This document shows, in pieces, positions 35,809-45,071 of a stretch of DNA of 64,000 nucleotides. The position numbers were made by a program, and so were the translations under genes. The DNA is from Bacillus sp. UNC438CL73TsuS30. GTDB lineage: Bacteria; Bacillota; Bacilli; Bacillales; Cytobacillaceae. Location of the stretch: positions 124,001 through 188,000 of the forward strand of contig NZ_AXVA01000013.1 of the NCBI RefSeq assembly GCF_000482325.1, in the 5' to 3' direction. Every line of letters starts with the position of its first letter. The stretch's first letter is position 1. Below the pieces are notes generated by a model. It saw nothing but the letters and a program-made list of their open reading frames with translations. It had not been told where the DNA came from and made no database searches.

Positions 35809-36981
35809 TTATTTACCGGATTTTGTAAACATCCCAAATGCACGTTTATAAAGGGTCCACCAGCTTGCTTCTTTAACATCTGTTTTAGCCACTAATGGAC
35901 TTTCCAAAACTACTTTTCCATCCTTAATCAGTTTAATGGTTCCTATTTTGTCACCTTTATGGATAGGAGCATCTAAACCTTTCTCTAGAATGACTTTTTG
36001 TTTTACATCTTTCGTTTTTTCACCCTTTTTCGTCAATAAAGAAAGTGGTTCACTTGTAACGGCCTCCACTGTCTTTTCCTTTCCTTTACTAACATGTGTT
36101 TTGCTTATGACCTGATTCCGCTTATACATTGGATGGGTTTGATATTGATTGAAAGCATAATTTAGCATTTTTGTTACCTGAGCATTTCTATCCTTCGATG
36201 TTGGAGCACCAAATACAACGGCTATGACGCGCATTCCATCCTTCTGGGCTGTTGCTGTTAAACAATACTTTGCTTCTCCGGTAAAGCCAGTTTTTAAGCC
36301 ATCCACGCCGGGATAAAAACGGACTAGTTTGTTCGTGTTAACAAGCCAAAATTTTTTGTCCGTTTTTTCGCGAAGGTATGCCTCGTACATACCCGTGAAC
36401 TTCGTGATGTCCTCATATTTTAAAAGTTCTTTTGCCATAATCGCCATATCATGTGCTGAACTATAATGACCGCTTACTGGAAGCCCTGTGGTATTTTTAA
36501 AGAAAGTATGTTTTAATCCTAACTCTTTAGCTTTTTTATTCATCATGTCGACAAATGCTTCTTCAGATCCTCCGATTCTTTCGGCCATTGCTACAGAAGC
36601 ATCATTTCCGGAACCAATTGCAATACCTTTCAGCATTTCCTTTGTAGTCATTTCTTCGCCTGGCTCAAGAAAAATTTGTGAACCTCCCATAGAGGCAGCA
36701 TATTCACTTGCACGAATTTTTTCATTCCAGCTCAATTTTCCTTGATCAATTGCTTCCATAATTAACAGCATTGTCATGATTTTTGTCATACTTGCCGGTG
36801 GTAGTTCTTCTTGACTATTTTTCTCAAAAAGGACTTTCCCTGTATCGCGTTCAATTAATACCGCTGATCTAACATTATTAACGAGCTCGGTGCTATTCTT
36901 TTCTTCAGCCGCAAAAGCGGAAGGAATCCATAAACTTGTAACCAAAAAAGATATCATCATTAAAGAGACGATTCGTTTCAT
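35809..36981 (-). CDS. dacF: D-alanyl-D-alanine carboxypeptidase DacF
   Basis: A 390-residue secreted penicillin-binding protein. Signal peptide about residues 1-25 (ending SAFAAEE); active-site motifs SMTK, SGND and KTGFT; C-terminal PBP5-like domain and membrane-associating tail. In B. subtilis DacF is made in the forespore under SigF and, with DacB, sets cortex cross-linking. ATG 36981 has GGAGG 8 bases upstream. It lies directly upstream of spoIIAA, and read-through into spoIIA is known in B. subtilis. Confidence 0.94.
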   Translation of the reverse strand: MKRIVSLMMISFLVTSLWIPSAFAAEEKNSTELVNNVRSAVLIERDTGKVLFEKNSQEELPPASMTKIMTMLLIMEAIDQGKLSWNEKIRASEYAASMGGSQIFLEPGEEMTTKEMLKGIAIGSGNDASVAMAERIGGSEEAFVDMMNKKAKELGLKHTFFKNTTGLPVSGHYSSAHDMAIMAKELLKYEDITKFTGMYEAYLREKTDKKFWLVNTNKLVRFYPGVDGLKTGFTGEAKYCLTATAQKDGMRVIAVVFGAPTSKDRNAQVTKMLNYAFNQYQTHPMYKRNQVISKTHVSKGKEKTVEAVTSEPLSLLTKKGEKTKDVKQKVILEKGLDAPIHKGDKIGTIKLIKDGKVVLESPLVAKTDVKEASWWTLYKRAFGMFTKSGK

Positions 36982-37011
36982 CGCATAACCCTCCATTCTT
37001 TATATAGATAA

Positions 37012-37040
37012 CATTTTTTCCAAATCAATCAACTTTATAC
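37012..37040 (-). promoter_or_regulatory. SigF-type promoter of dacF
   Basis: GTATA (37040-37036) and GGAAAAAATG (37021-37012) on the minus strand with 14 bases between, fitting SigF (GYATA, GGnnAnAnTR), although one base short of the usual 15. It lies 31 bases before the dacF start. Confidence 0.65.
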
Positions 37041-37062
37041 AATAATTTCCTACGAATACAAT

Positions 37063-37092
37063 AAAAAAAGTCCAGGTTCCCCCCCGGACTTT
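37063..37092 (-). terminator. Terminator of deoB-punA-pdp
   Basis: An AAAGTCC/GGACTTT stem with a G-rich loop followed by TTTTTT on the minus strand, 12 bases past the pdp stop. Confidence 0.85.
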
Positions 37093-37104
37093 CCAAAGCA
37101 TACA

Positions 37105-38409
37105 TTATTCAGTAATCTCTTCATGAATTAGGATTGGCGCTTCTATTATTGATGATGAAATCTTGATATTTTCGTAAAGTTTATCTTTCACTTCACGCAC
37201 ATCTTGAAAATTGCTGTAAATCGTAACCAACGATTGACCTTTTTTCACCTCGTCACCGATTTTTTTCCTTAGGACTAGCCCGACAGCTAAATCAATTACA
37301 GATTCTTTTGTTGCTCTGCCGGCTCCTAACAGCATCGCAGCTGTTCCAACTTCATCAGCAATAATTTCGGATACATATCCATCTTCTTTTGCTTCCAATT
37401 CAAAAATAAAATTTGCCTGAGGTAATTTGGAAGGGTCATCTACGACAGATGCATCCCCCCCTTGGGAACTTAAAAATGCCTTTAATTTTTTAAGCGCCTC
37501 TCCATTTTTAATCACGTTTTCGAGCATGGCCCGAGCTTCTGCCAAAGAATCTGCCTTTTCAGCCAAATAAACCATATGGCTTCCAAGTGTTAAACAAAGT
37601 TCTGTTAAATCATCAGGACCTTCCCCTTTTAATGTATCAATGGCTTCTTTTACTTCCAGCGCATTGCCGATGGCATATCCAAGTGGCTGACTCATGTCTG
37701 AAATAACCGCCATTGTTCTTCTACCAACATTATTTCCAATTCGAACCATTGCTTTGGCCAATTCTCTGGAATCATCCAGTGTTTTCATGAATGCGCCTGC
37801 ACCTGTTTTTACATCAAGGACAATTGCATCAGCACCTGCCGCAATTTTCTTACTCATTATGGAACTTGCAATAAGCGGAATGCTGTCGACTGTAGCTGTT
37901 ACATCCCGAAGAGCATACAGCTTCTTATCAGCAGGGGTCAGATTTCCACTTTGACCAATTACCGCGATTTTATTATGATTGACGAGATCAATAAATTCCT
38001 TGTTTTCAATTTCCACATGGAAACCCTTAACGGCCTCCAATTTATCAATGGTTCCTCCTGTATGGCCAAGGCCACGCCCGGACATTTTGGCAACTGGTAC
38101 TCCAAGGGCGGCCACAAGCGGCCCAAGGACGAGTGTGGTGGTATCACCAACACCGCCAGTGGAGTGTTTATCTACTTTTATTCCTTGTATTTTCGATAAA
38201 TCAATTTGATCACCGGACTCCACCATTGCCATGGTTAAATCTGCTCGTTCCTTTTCCGTCATTCCTTGAAAATAGATTGCCATTGTCCATGCACTAATTT
38301 GATAGTCGGGGATAGAGCCATCCGTGTAGCCATTTATAATAAATTTAATTTCTTCTGTTGATAATTCATGCCCATCGCGTTTTTTTTCAATTAAGTCGAC
38401 CATTCTCAT
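37105..38409 (-). CDS. pdp: Pyrimidine-nucleoside phosphorylase
   Basis: A 434-residue nucleoside phosphorylase II family enzyme that splits uridine, thymidine and deoxyuridine with phosphate. The signature [17 protein letters not shown] (phosphate/pyrimidine site) and [14 protein letters not shown] (phosphate loop) are intact, and the N-terminus [10 protein letters not shown] is typical of Pdp. It is the third gene after deoB and punA, forming a nucleoside salvage operon; in B. subtilis pdp is instead with deoC and nupC. Confidence 0.95.
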   Translation of the reverse strand: MRMVDLIEKKRDGHELSTEEIKFIINGYTDGSIPDYQISAWTMAIYFQGMTEKERADLTMAMVESGDQIDLSKIQGIKVDKHSTGGVGDTTTLVLGPLVAALGVPVAKMSGRGLGHTGGTIDKLEAVKGFHVEIENKEFIDLVNHNKIAVIGQSGNLTPADKKLYALRDVTATVDSIPLIASSIMSKKIAAGADAIVLDVKTGAGAFMKTLDDSRELAKAMVRIGNNVGRRTMAVISDMSQPLGYAIGNALEVKEAIDTLKGEGPDDLTELCLTLGSHMVYLAEKADSLAEARAMLENVIKNGEALKKLKAFLSSQGGDASVVDDPSKLPQANFIFELEAKEDGYVSEIIADEVGTAAMLLGAGRATKESVIDLAVGLVLRKKIGDEVKKGQSLVTIYSNFQDVREVKDKLYENIKISSSIIEAPILIHEEITE

Positions 38410-38445
38410 TATTCATCACCACTTTACCAGTTTAAAATACGGAAA

Positions 38446-39264
38446 TTAAGCGATCCTTTTCACAATTTCCTTTATATATAAAAGAAAGTTTGCTTTTACC
38501 TTTTCAGTCGTCTCAATCACTTCATCATGGCTTAATGGCTGATCTAAGATTCCTGATGCCATGTTAGTGATACAAGAAATTCCCAAAACCTTTAAGCCTC
38601 CGTGGCGTGCCACAATTACTTCTGGAACTGTCGACATTCCAACTGCATCACCGCCAAGCACCCTAGCCATTCTTATTTCGGCAGGGGTTTCATAGACAGG
38701 ACCAGTAAAGCCAACATAAACGCCTTCCTTGACCTTGATGTTTAGGCCTCGAGCAATTTCCTTTGCAATCGCCCGTAATTCTTTTGTGTATGCCTCAGAC
38801 ATATCCGGGAAACGAACCCCAAGCTTGGAGTCATTCGGACCAATTAACGGATTTGTTCCCATAAAATTAATATGATCCGTAATAATCATTAAGTCTCCTG
38901 GGGAGAAGCTTTCATTGACACCACCCGCTGCATTTGTCACAATCAGCATTTCCACTCCAAGTTCTTTCATCACTCTTACTGGAAATGTCACTTTATCCAT
39001 ACTGTATCCTTCATAAAAATGAAAACGTCCCTGCATGGCGACAACCTCTGCCCCGCTTAGGGAACCAAAAACTAATTGTCCTGCATGCCCCTCAACCGTC
39101 GAGACCGGAAAATCTGGAATCTCATGATAGGGTATTTTAACCGGCTCGGCGATTTCATCTGCTAATACACCAAGCCCTGAACCCAGAATAAGGCCAATTT
39201 TTGGGGTTTTTGAATATTTTCCTTTTAAGAATCCCGCTGCATTTTGAATCTTTTCAAATTCCAT
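38446..39264 (-). CDS. punA: Purine-nucleoside phosphorylase
   Basis: A 272-residue trimeric-type purine nucleoside phosphorylase (PNP/MTAP family 2). GLILGSGLG (phosphate site), [21 protein letters not shown] and [12 protein letters not shown] (purine site) are all visible. It cleaves guanosine/inosine and deoxy forms to base plus (deoxy)ribose-1-phosphate, the substrate of DeoB. ATG 39264 follows GAAGGGGA; the gene starts 14 bases past deoB. Confidence 0.95.
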   Translation of the reverse strand: MEFEKIQNAAGFLKGKYSKTPKIGLILGSGLGVLADEIAEPVKIPYHEIPDFPVSTVEGHAGQLVFGSLSGAEVVAMQGRFHFYEGYSMDKVTFPVRVMKELGVEMLIVTNAAGGVNESFSPGDLMIITDHINFMGTNPLIGPNDSKLGVRFPDMSEAYTKELRAIAKEIARGLNIKVKEGVYVGFTGPVYETPAEIRMARVLGGDAVGMSTVPEVIVARHGGLKVLGISCITNMASGILDQPLSHDEVIETTEKVKANFLLYIKEIVKRIA

Positions 39265-39278
39265 TTTTCATTCCCCTT

Positions 39279-40463
39279 CTATTTCAATTCACTTAAAAAG
39301 CTTTGACCGTAATTCGGCATTTTCACATTGAAGTTTTCAGCAACCGTAGCCCCAATATCTGCAAATGTTTTCCTTAATGGAAGTTCTCTTCCTTGTTCCA
39401 TATTCTTAGCGTATACAAGTAATGGGACATATTCTCTTGTATGGTCTGTTCCAGGTGCTGTTGGATCATTTCCATGGTCAGCTGTAATGATGAGCAAATC
39501 CCCCTCATTCATTTTGGCAAACACTTCAGGCAGACGTGTATCATACTCTTCTAATGCTTTACCGTATCCCTCAGGGTCACGGCGATGTCCATAAAGGGCA
39601 TCAAAATCAACTAAATTCAAAAAACTAATTCCGGTAAATCCCATTTCCAGGGTTTGAACTAACTTATCCATTCCATCCATGTTAGAAATGGTCCTTAAGG
39701 ATTGAGTTACCCCTTCCCCATCATATATATCGGAAATTTTCCCAATTGCAATTACGTCAAACCCAGAGTCTTTTAACTCACTCATCACGGTTCGGTCAAA
39801 TGGTTTTAATGCATAATCATGGCGATTTGCGGTACGCTTAAAATTACCAGGTTCGCCTATAAACGGACGAGCAATGACCCGGCCCACCATATATCTTTCA
39901 TCGAGCGTTAATTCGCGGGCAATTTTACAAATTTTATATAATTCTTCAAGAGGTACCACCTCTTCATGGGCAGCTATTTGAAGCACGGAATCAGCAGAGG
40001 TATAGACAATTAATGCTCCCGTTTTCATATGCTCTTCCCCAAGTTCAACTAAAATTTCTGTTCCGCTTGCAGGTTTATTTCCAATTACTTTTCTACCGGT
40101 TCGTTTTTCTAGTTCTGAAACAAGTTCATCAGGGAAACCTTCAGGAAATACACGGAAGGGGGTTTGAATATTTAAGCCCATGATTTCCCAATGTCCTGTC
40201 ATCGTATCTTTGCCGTTAGAGGCTTCCATCATCTTGGTATAAAAAGCAAGTGGTTTTTCCGCTTTTGGGATCCCTTTGATTTCCCGGATGTTGCTTAACC
40301 CCAACTTTGCCATGTTTGGCATATGAAGACCGTTCATTTTTTCTGCAATATGACCATAGGTGTCAGCCCCTTTGTCGCCAAACCGTTCGGCATCGGGAGC
40401 TTCGCCAATTCCTACTGAATCCATTACGATTAAAAATATCCGTTTATATGTATTTGCAGTCAT
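39279..40463 (-). CDS. deoB: Phosphopentomutase
   Basis: A 394-residue alkaline-phosphatase superfamily enzyme (Drm). Metal ligands are seen in [12 protein letters not shown], the phospho-acceptor Thr in [10 protein letters not shown], and [21 protein letters not shown] near the C-terminus. It interconverts (deoxy)ribose-1-phosphate and -5-phosphate and feeds nucleoside sugars into central metabolism. AAGGAGG precedes ATG 40463. A cre-like site lies just upstream, fitting carbon catabolite control. Confidence 0.96.
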   Translation of the reverse strand: MTANTYKRIFLIVMDSVGIGEAPDAERFGDKGADTYGHIAEKMNGLHMPNMAKLGLSNIREIKGIPKAEKPLAFYTKMMEASNGKDTMTGHWEIMGLNIQTPFRVFPEGFPDELVSELEKRTGRKVIGNKPASGTEILVELGEEHMKTGALIVYTSADSVLQIAAHEEVVPLEELYKICKIARELTLDERYMVGRVIARPFIGEPGNFKRTANRHDYALKPFDRTVMSELKDSGFDVIAIGKISDIYDGEGVTQSLRTISNMDGMDKLVQTLEMGFTGISFLNLVDFDALYGHRRDPEGYGKALEEYDTRLPEVFAKMNEGDLLIITADHGNDPTAPGTDHTREYVPLLVYAKNMEQGRELPLRKTFADIGATVAENFNVKMPNYGQSFLSELK

Positions 40464-40485
40464 AAATTTTTCCTCCTTGTTTCGT

Positions 40486-40499
40486 GGTAAACGGTTACA
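40486..40499. promoter_or_regulatory. cre-like CcpA site before deoB
   Basis: GGTAAACGGTTACA matches the cre consensus TGWNANCGNTNWCA at all defined positions but the first. A TATAAT (-10) lies on the minus strand at 40526-40521, so the site is downstream of the likely promoter, in a roadblock position. Confidence 0.5.
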
Positions 40500-40620
40500 C
40501 TCAAAACAAAATAATAAGCAATTATATGTTGCCCTTTTTCATCCAGATTAACCATGAAAGCACATTCATTTGTCAGAAGTCTGACATCTCTATTTTACTA
40601 AAAGATTAGGAAAATACAAG

Positions 40621-40651
40621 AAAAAAACTGCCTAAAATTAGACAGTTTTTT
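40621..40651 (-). terminator. Terminator after xerD
   Basis: An AAAACTGTCTAA/TTAGGCAGTTTT stem followed by a T run, 22 bases past the xerD stop. Confidence 0.85.
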
Positions 40652-40672
40652 GCACTTGAAACTATAATTCTA

Positions 40673-41569
40673 TTATGCACGGGGAAAGAATTTACTATAA
40701 ACATCCTTTAATCTTGTTTTACTCACATTTGTATAAATTTGTGTGGTGGATATATCAGCATGTCCGAGCATTTCCTGCACCGCTCTTAAGTCTGCACCAT
40801 TTTCAAGCAGGTGTGTTGCAAAGGAATGTCTAAGTGTATGAGGGGTTAACTCGTTCTCAATTCCCGCTTCTTTTGTAAGCTTTTTTAATATTTTCCAAAA
40901 ACCCTGCCGTGTTAATCGTTTCCCTTGATGGTTTAAAAATAATGCGCTATCCTGATTTTTTGGGGTAACAAAATGCCCTCTCCCATATTCTAGGTAGCGC
41001 TTAATAGCTTCTGCAGCTGTTTTGCCGATTGGTATAATCCGTTCTTTTTCCCCTTTTCCGATGCAGCGAACAAATCCCATTGTTAAATGAACATGGTCAA
41101 TATCAAGATTAATCAGTTCACTGACACGGATCCCGGTTGCATATAGGAGTTCGAGCATGGCCTTATCTCTTATTCCAAAATGATTATTTTCCTTAGGCGA
41201 ATCCAACAATATTTCTACTTCCTTCAGACTTAATACTTTCGGAAGCGACCTTTCTAATTTTGGAGTTTCGATTAGCACAGAGGGATCTTGGTCTGTTGCT
41301 TTATCCCTTAATAGAAATTGATGCAGGGCTCTTACGGAGGCAATATGTCTCGCAATGGTTTTTGATGATTTCCCTTGTTCTTTTAAAAAACCGAGAAATT
41401 GAACAATATGCACACGCTGGACAAGATTAAAAGAGGAGATCCTTTCAACATGTTGTAAAAAGCGGATATAACTCTTCAAATCTCGTTCATAAGACATAAT
41501 CGTATTCTTAGCCAAGCCTTTTTCTACTATTAAAAATTCTATAAAATCTTTTAATTGATTCTCCATCAT
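40673..41569 (-). CDS. xerD: Site-specific tyrosine recombinase XerD
   Basis: A 298-residue tyrosine recombinase with an N-terminal SAM-like core-binding domain and C-terminal catalytic domain. Catalytic residues: Arg in ATGIRVSEL, Lys in [10 protein letters not shown], HxxR in [17 protein letters not shown], His in [13 protein letters not shown] with the nucleophile Tyr. With XerC/CodV it resolves chromosome dimers at dif. The start at 41569 has GGGGAG 7 bases upstream; alternatives at 41566 and 41584 exist. It overlaps the yqzK end. Confidence 0.93.
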   Translation of the reverse strand: MMENQLKDFIEFLIVEKGLAKNTIMSYERDLKSYIRFLQHVERISSFNLVQRVHIVQFLGFLKEQGKSSKTIARHIASVRALHQFLLRDKATDQDPSVLIETPKLERSLPKVLSLKEVEILLDSPKENNHFGIRDKAMLELLYATGIRVSELINLDIDHVHLTMGFVRCIGKGEKERIIPIGKTAAEAIKRYLEYGRGHFVTPKNQDSALFLNHQGKRLTRQGFWKILKKLTKEAGIENELTPHTLRHSFATHLLENGADLRAVQEMLGHADISTTQIYTNVSKTRLKDVYSKFFPRA

Positions 41570-41573
41570 CCAT

Positions 41574-41801
41574 TTACTCCCCATTTAAATAAAACAAAAT
41601 CAACCGGTTTAACCAGCCTGGATTTTCATCCTTTACCTCACTGGATACCTTTAACGCAGCTCCCTCCGGCGCATCATAGCGATGGTAACTTTGGTATTCC
41701 TGACTTACCCACATAATACCATAATAAAAGAGAATCGTGCATCCAGTGAAAATGATAAAAACCTTTATGGTTTGAAGTGCGACTTTTATAAAAGAAACCA
41801 T
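41574..41801 (-). CDS. yqzK: YqzK family membrane protein (DUF4227)
   Basis: A 75-residue protein with one transmembrane helix (about residues 12-32) and a conserved motif [17 protein letters not shown], seen in the YqzK/DUF4227 family. The function is unknown. It lies just upstream of xerD, as in B. subtilis (between fur and ripX/xerD), and the 5 bases between stop and the XerD start suggest coupled expression. Confidence 0.8.
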   Translation of the reverse strand: MVSFIKVALQTIKVFIIFTGCTILFYYGIMWVSQEYQSYHRYDAPEGAALKVSSEVKDENPGWLNRLILFYLNGE

Positions 41802-41902
41802 TCTTTTCTTCCCCCAAATTGCTTCATAATAGTAAAAGGTATGCCAAATTGTACAAGTTTTATACCTTTACAGTAAGAAAAGAGGAAATTTATTTATAAT
41901 AG

Positions 41903-41929
41903 AAAAAGTCCTTTCATTAAAAAGGACTC
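41903..41929 (-). terminator. Terminator after fur
   Basis: An AGTCCTTT/AAAGGACT stem with a 6-base loop followed by five T on the minus strand, 9 bases past the fur stop. Confidence 0.85.
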
Positions 41930-41937
41930 GTTTATTC

Positions 41938-42402
41938 TTATTCTGCTTTTTCTTGTTCCGTTTTTTTATCTTGGCAGCGATAGCAAATGCCATGAAAAGT
42001 GAGGCGATGATCTTTAATTTTAAAATTCCATCTGCGTTCTACCGTTTCCTCAACATCTTCAAGAAGATCCTCTTGAATTTCATCCACTGCACCGCACTCA
42101 ATACATACGAGATGATGATGAAAGTGTGCTGCCCCCTCCTGACGAAGGTCATAGCGTGATACTCCATCACCAAAATTAATTTTATCGACAATTTTTAATT
42201 CCGTTAGAAGTTCCAAAGTCCGATAAACAGTTGCTAAGCCAATTTCCGGCGATTTTTCTTTAACGAGGAGGTACACATCTTCCGCACTCAAATGATCCTC
42301 TTCATTTTCAAGTAAAACTCGAACGGTTGCTTCTCGTTGAGGTGTAAGCTTATAGCTCGATGAGTGCAACTGTTTTTTTATTCTTTCTATTCTAGTTTCC
42401 AT
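41938..42402 (-). CDS. fur: Ferric uptake regulator Fur
   Basis: A 154-residue Fur-family repressor: winged helix with RVLLENEEDHLSAEDVYLLVK and GLATVYRTLELL, then the metal/dimerisation domain with AAHFHHHLVCIECGAVDE and GICYRC, which gives two CxxC structural zinc pairs. It represses iron-uptake genes with Fe(II). The family position next to yqzK/xerD and spoIIM identifies Fur rather than PerR or Zur. A PerR/Fur-like palindrome covers its -10 region. Confidence 0.93.
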   Translation of the reverse strand: METRIERIKKQLHSSSYKLTPQREATVRVLLENEEDHLSAEDVYLLVKEKSPEIGLATVYRTLELLTELKIVDKINFGDGVSRYDLRQEGAAHFHHHLVCIECGAVDEIQEDLLEDVEETVERRWNFKIKDHRLTFHGICYRCQDKKTEQEKAE

Positions 42403-42425
42403 CCCGAAGTCCCTCCCTCGCCACT

Positions 42426-42463
42426 GTTAATTCTCATTATAACAGATGGGAAAAGAGATTCAA
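42426..42463 (-). promoter_or_regulatory. fur promoter with PerR/Fur-like box
   Basis: On the minus strand TTGAAT (42463-42458), 16 bases, TATAAT (42441-42436). The palindrome GTTATAATGAGAATTAAC (42443-42426) overlaps the -10 and resembles the PerR box TTATAATnATTATAA; in B. subtilis fur is repressed by PerR. Confidence 0.55.
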
Positions 42464-42510
42464 AATAAAATCATTATAAACAAGAGGTTATATTGATTAT
42501 TATTATATAA

Positions 42511-43158
42511 TTATTTTAAATTAGCAGAACTGATGATTGTTTTCATTAACCATGGCGACATATAGGCTTCAATTCCAGAAGCGGCGGAGATGAAAATGAC
42601 AGCTGCCAGTAAAGCAAAAATATAGCGTTTGAAAAAGGGCATAATCGGCTGTCCATACTTTTTTAAAAACTGCTTTTTAATCATCCTAATTGAAAAAATA
42701 ACTGAAAATGCCGCCATTATGATAAATACCGGAATGATAATCAAATTTTGCGGAAGGATGGATACAAATGCAAGTAAAAATCCATTCCAGCCCATTTGAC
42801 TAACTAAAAAACCAACCGTAAAACCAACTACCATCCCCTTTAAAAATAATAGAATGAGAATGATTGGTAAACCAATAATGGAAATCCCCAAGATCCACAT
42901 AAGTCCAATAAATTTGCTGTTATGAAAGAAGCTTTGGAAAAATAAATCATTTGTTTCTGCTACTTTTCCATTAGAAATCTGGCCAAAAAATTGCGACAAA
43001 TAGTAGAATAGATCTTCTTTTTGCGTAATTCCCATGCTATTTACGACAATAGCTCCAAAAATAACACCCATTAAAAATAACACGATAATAAATAAAAAAA
43101 TTGAGGAATGCTCACGGAAATAACTGGCGGCATCGGACTGGTACAATCGTTTCTTCAT
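42511..43158 (-). CDS. spoIIM: Stage II sporulation protein M
   Basis: A 215-residue membrane protein with about five helices. FLFIIVLFLMGVIFGAIVVN, GMVVGFTVGFLV and SILPQNLIIIPVFI match SpoIIM, a component with SpoIID and SpoIIP of the peptidoglycan-remodelling engulfment complex in the mother-cell membrane. GGGAGGAAAC precedes ATG 43158. The order nudF, EndoQ-like gene, spoIIM, fur is the B. subtilis order. Confidence 0.93.
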   Translation of the reverse strand: MKKRLYQSDAASYFREHSSIFLFIIVLFLMGVIFGAIVVNSMGITQKEDLFYYLSQFFGQISNGKVAETNDLFFQSFFHNSKFIGLMWILGISIIGLPIILILLFLKGMVVGFTVGFLVSQMGWNGFLLAFVSILPQNLIIIPVFIIMAAFSVIFSIRMIKKQFLKKYGQPIMPFFKRYIFALLAAVIFISAASGIEAYMSPWLMKTIISSANLK

Positions 43159-43240
43159 TTGCGTTTCCTCCCTATTCGGACAATCAGTTATTACATACTA
43201 TGCTTGTCTATCTTTTCTATGACCAAAAATTAATAGATAA

Positions 43241-43274
43241 TATAAAAGGGTTTGACCCCATGGAGTCAAACCCT
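43241..43274 (-). terminator. Terminator after the EndoQ-like gene
   Basis: A perfect 10-base stem AGGGTTTGAC/GTCAAACCCT with an 8-base loop, followed by TTTTATATT on the minus strand, 6 bases past the stop. Confidence 0.8.
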
Positions 43275-43280
43275 AATTAT

Positions 43281-44447
43281 TTATTGATCCGCGATCTTCC
43301 CGTATTTTCCACCTCCGCCTGCAGATAGATGAATTTCTCCCTCTCTCGCCTTGATAATTAATTCAGCAATTTTGGGCGGAACGACTTCTTTTAATGATTC
43401 TGCCGGGACTTCATGCAAAATCGCCATTTCACTTCCGAAATGATTGACAAGTTTTTCAAGCAACTTCGGCCCTAACCCTGGGATAAACTCCAGCGGTACT
43501 TGGTGAACATATGGCGGTCTGTTTGAAGGACCCTCCTCTGCTGTTTTTAATTCTAAAATCCTATCTGCTACACCTTTAATAATTTTTTTGTTTCCGCAAA
43601 GTGTACAAATTTGATCATCTTCACCCGCCGGATTTAAGCATTCTGCACAAACAGTTTTGTGGTATTTGCCAAGGAGCGGGTCAAGCCCGTAATTGGCAAG
43701 AACTCCGCGACCATCCTCACCGTTTAATGCTTTTTGCAATTCCTTAAAGGTCGGCTCTTCCATCGCGATTACTTGATATTCTCGGGCAATCTTTGCGAGG
43801 GAATGGGCATCCGAGTTTGTTACAAACGTATATTTGTGAATTTCCCCAATTTGATCCGCCATGTCAGTGTCTGAACTTAAACCAAGCTCAATCCCATCAA
43901 TTAGGTTTGGGTCAAAAACCTCTGTTAAGGAACGATTAACCCCTTTCCCATATAAGCTTTTAAACGGAGTAAAAACATGGGCGGGGATAAAAATCCCTCC
44001 TAAGTCTTTAATCTTTTTTTGCAGTTCGAGGCCCGTTACATATACCCGCTGTGAGCTTAGCTGAACATTTTTTAGGTTTTTTGAAAGCCAGGATGAAAAT
44101 TCCCTCATAATAGCTAGAGTCGGAAAAAAACCTAGTAAATGGATTGGCCCGTTGCATCCCTCATCATAAATTTCCAACTCTGACCCAGGAATTACCGTTA
44201 AATCTCCAAATACTAAACCGCCATCAGGATGCTCGACAAGATCTCCGCTTTCAATGAGGCTTTCCATCTCCAAAATAACCTCCGGGGAATGGCTGTCAAT
44301 AATCCCCACCATATTCAAACCTTTTTCATGCCTCGCATGTTCAATGATATTTGTAAAGGTTAACGATTTGGCACCAGTAATTTTGACAGGCTTTCCAGTC
44401 CAAGTTCTGCCAATATGAATATGTAAATCCACATAATATTTTTTCAT
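43281..44447 (-). CDS. yqxK: Endonuclease Q-like PHP-domain protein (YqxK)
   Basis: A 388-residue protein in three parts: a PHP metallo-hydrolase domain with DLHIHIG (residues 7-13), DSHSPEV, PGSELEIYDEG, PAHVFTPF and VTNSDAHSL; a zinc-ribbon with CAECLNP and CTLCGNK (about 260-285); and a helix-hairpin-helix segment FIPGLGPKLLEKLV near the C-terminus. This layout is that of endonuclease Q, which cuts DNA 5' of deaminated bases and abasic sites. That activity is inferred. Its ATG overlaps the nudF stop by one base (TAATG), so both DNA/nucleotide-sanitising genes are coupled. Confidence 0.8.
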   Translation of the reverse strand: MKKYYVDLHIHIGRTWTGKPVKITGAKSLTFTNIIEHARHEKGLNMVGIIDSHSPEVILEMESLIESGDLVEHPDGGLVFGDLTVIPGSELEIYDEGCNGPIHLLGFFPTLAIMREFSSWLSKNLKNVQLSSQRVYVTGLELQKKIKDLGGIFIPAHVFTPFKSLYGKGVNRSLTEVFDPNLIDGIELGLSSDTDMADQIGEIHKYTFVTNSDAHSLAKIAREYQVIAMEEPTFKELQKALNGEDGRGVLANYGLDPLLGKYHKTVCAECLNPAGEDDQICTLCGNKKIIKGVADRILELKTAEEGPSNRPPYVHQVPLEFIPGLGPKLLEKLVNHFGSEMAILHEVPAESLKEVVPPKIAELIIKAREGEIHLSAGGGGKYGKIADQ

Positions 44448-44998
44448 TATTTTGCTAGTGCCTCTTGTATTTGCAAATATTGAATGGCATAAATTGTTTT
44501 GGCATCGTAGATTTTTTGATCTTTCATATATTGAATGGCCTCATCAAGGGTCAATTCCTCAATATTTACAAATTCATCTTCATCAAGAGCGGCTGAATTC
44601 TCTTTTTTCGAAAGTCCTTTTGCAAGGTAAACATGAATGATTTCATCGGCAAAACCTGGTGAGGTATAAAAAGATGTCAACAGTTCAAGGCTTTCACATA
44701 CATAGCTTGTTTCTTCCTCAAGTTCCCTATGGGCACAAAGGGCCGGGTCTTCTCCTTTTTCAAGCTTTCCCGCAGGAATTTCAACTATCGTTCTTTCCAA
44801 GGCTTTGCGGTATTGCTCAACCATGACGATTTTATTTTCATTGGTGATGGCGATAACCGCAACTGCACCAGGATGTTTGATAATTTCACGTTTCGACTTC
44901 TTCCCGTTAGGCAGTTCAACCTCTTGTATTTGCAGGCTGATAACCTTGCCAGAAAAAATTTCTTCACTATGGATTGTTTTTTCTTCAAGATTGTCCAT
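44447..44998 (-). CDS. nudF: ADP-ribose pyrophosphatase NudF (Nudix)
   Basis: A 183-residue Nudix hydrolase. The N-terminal domain (SEEIFSGKVISLQIQEVELPNGKK, partly quoted) and PGAVAVIAI precede the Nudix box GKLEKGEDPALCAHRELEEETS. The usual glycine after EEET is Ser here; catalytic Glu residues remain. It cleaves ADP-ribose to AMP and ribose-5-phosphate. ATG 44998 follows AGGAGTG with 7-base spacing; GTG 45007 lies inside the ribosome site. Divergent to mciZ. Confidence 0.9.
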   Translation of the reverse strand: MDNLEEKTIHSEEIFSGKVISLQIQEVELPNGKKSKREIIKHPGAVAVIAITNENKIVMVEQYRKALERTIVEIPAGKLEKGEDPALCAHRELEEETSYVCESLELLTSFYTSPGFADEIIHVYLAKGLSKKENSAALDEDEFVNIEELTLDEAIQYMKDQKIYDAKTIYAIQYLQIQEALAK

Positions 44999-45034
44999 AA
45001 TTGTCACTCCTGTTCTAATCCGCTATTCATTGCT

Positions 45035-45054
45035 CATACATTTTACCATACTTT
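45035..45054 (+). promoter_or_regulatory. SigE-like -10 elements before mciZ
   Basis: CATACATT (45035-45042) and CATACTTT (45047-45054) both resemble a SigE -10. A TTCATTG (about 45026-45032) could serve the second as -35 with 14 bases spacing. In B. subtilis mciZ is a SigE gene. Which element is used cannot be told. Confidence 0.4.
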
Positions 45055-45071
45055 ATTTGGAGGGGTATGGG

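Noticed and set aside
44805..45071. Upstream part of the frame that contains mciZ
   Set aside because: It is antisense to nudF; the ATG at 45072 with GGAGG gives the length and start of MciZ.
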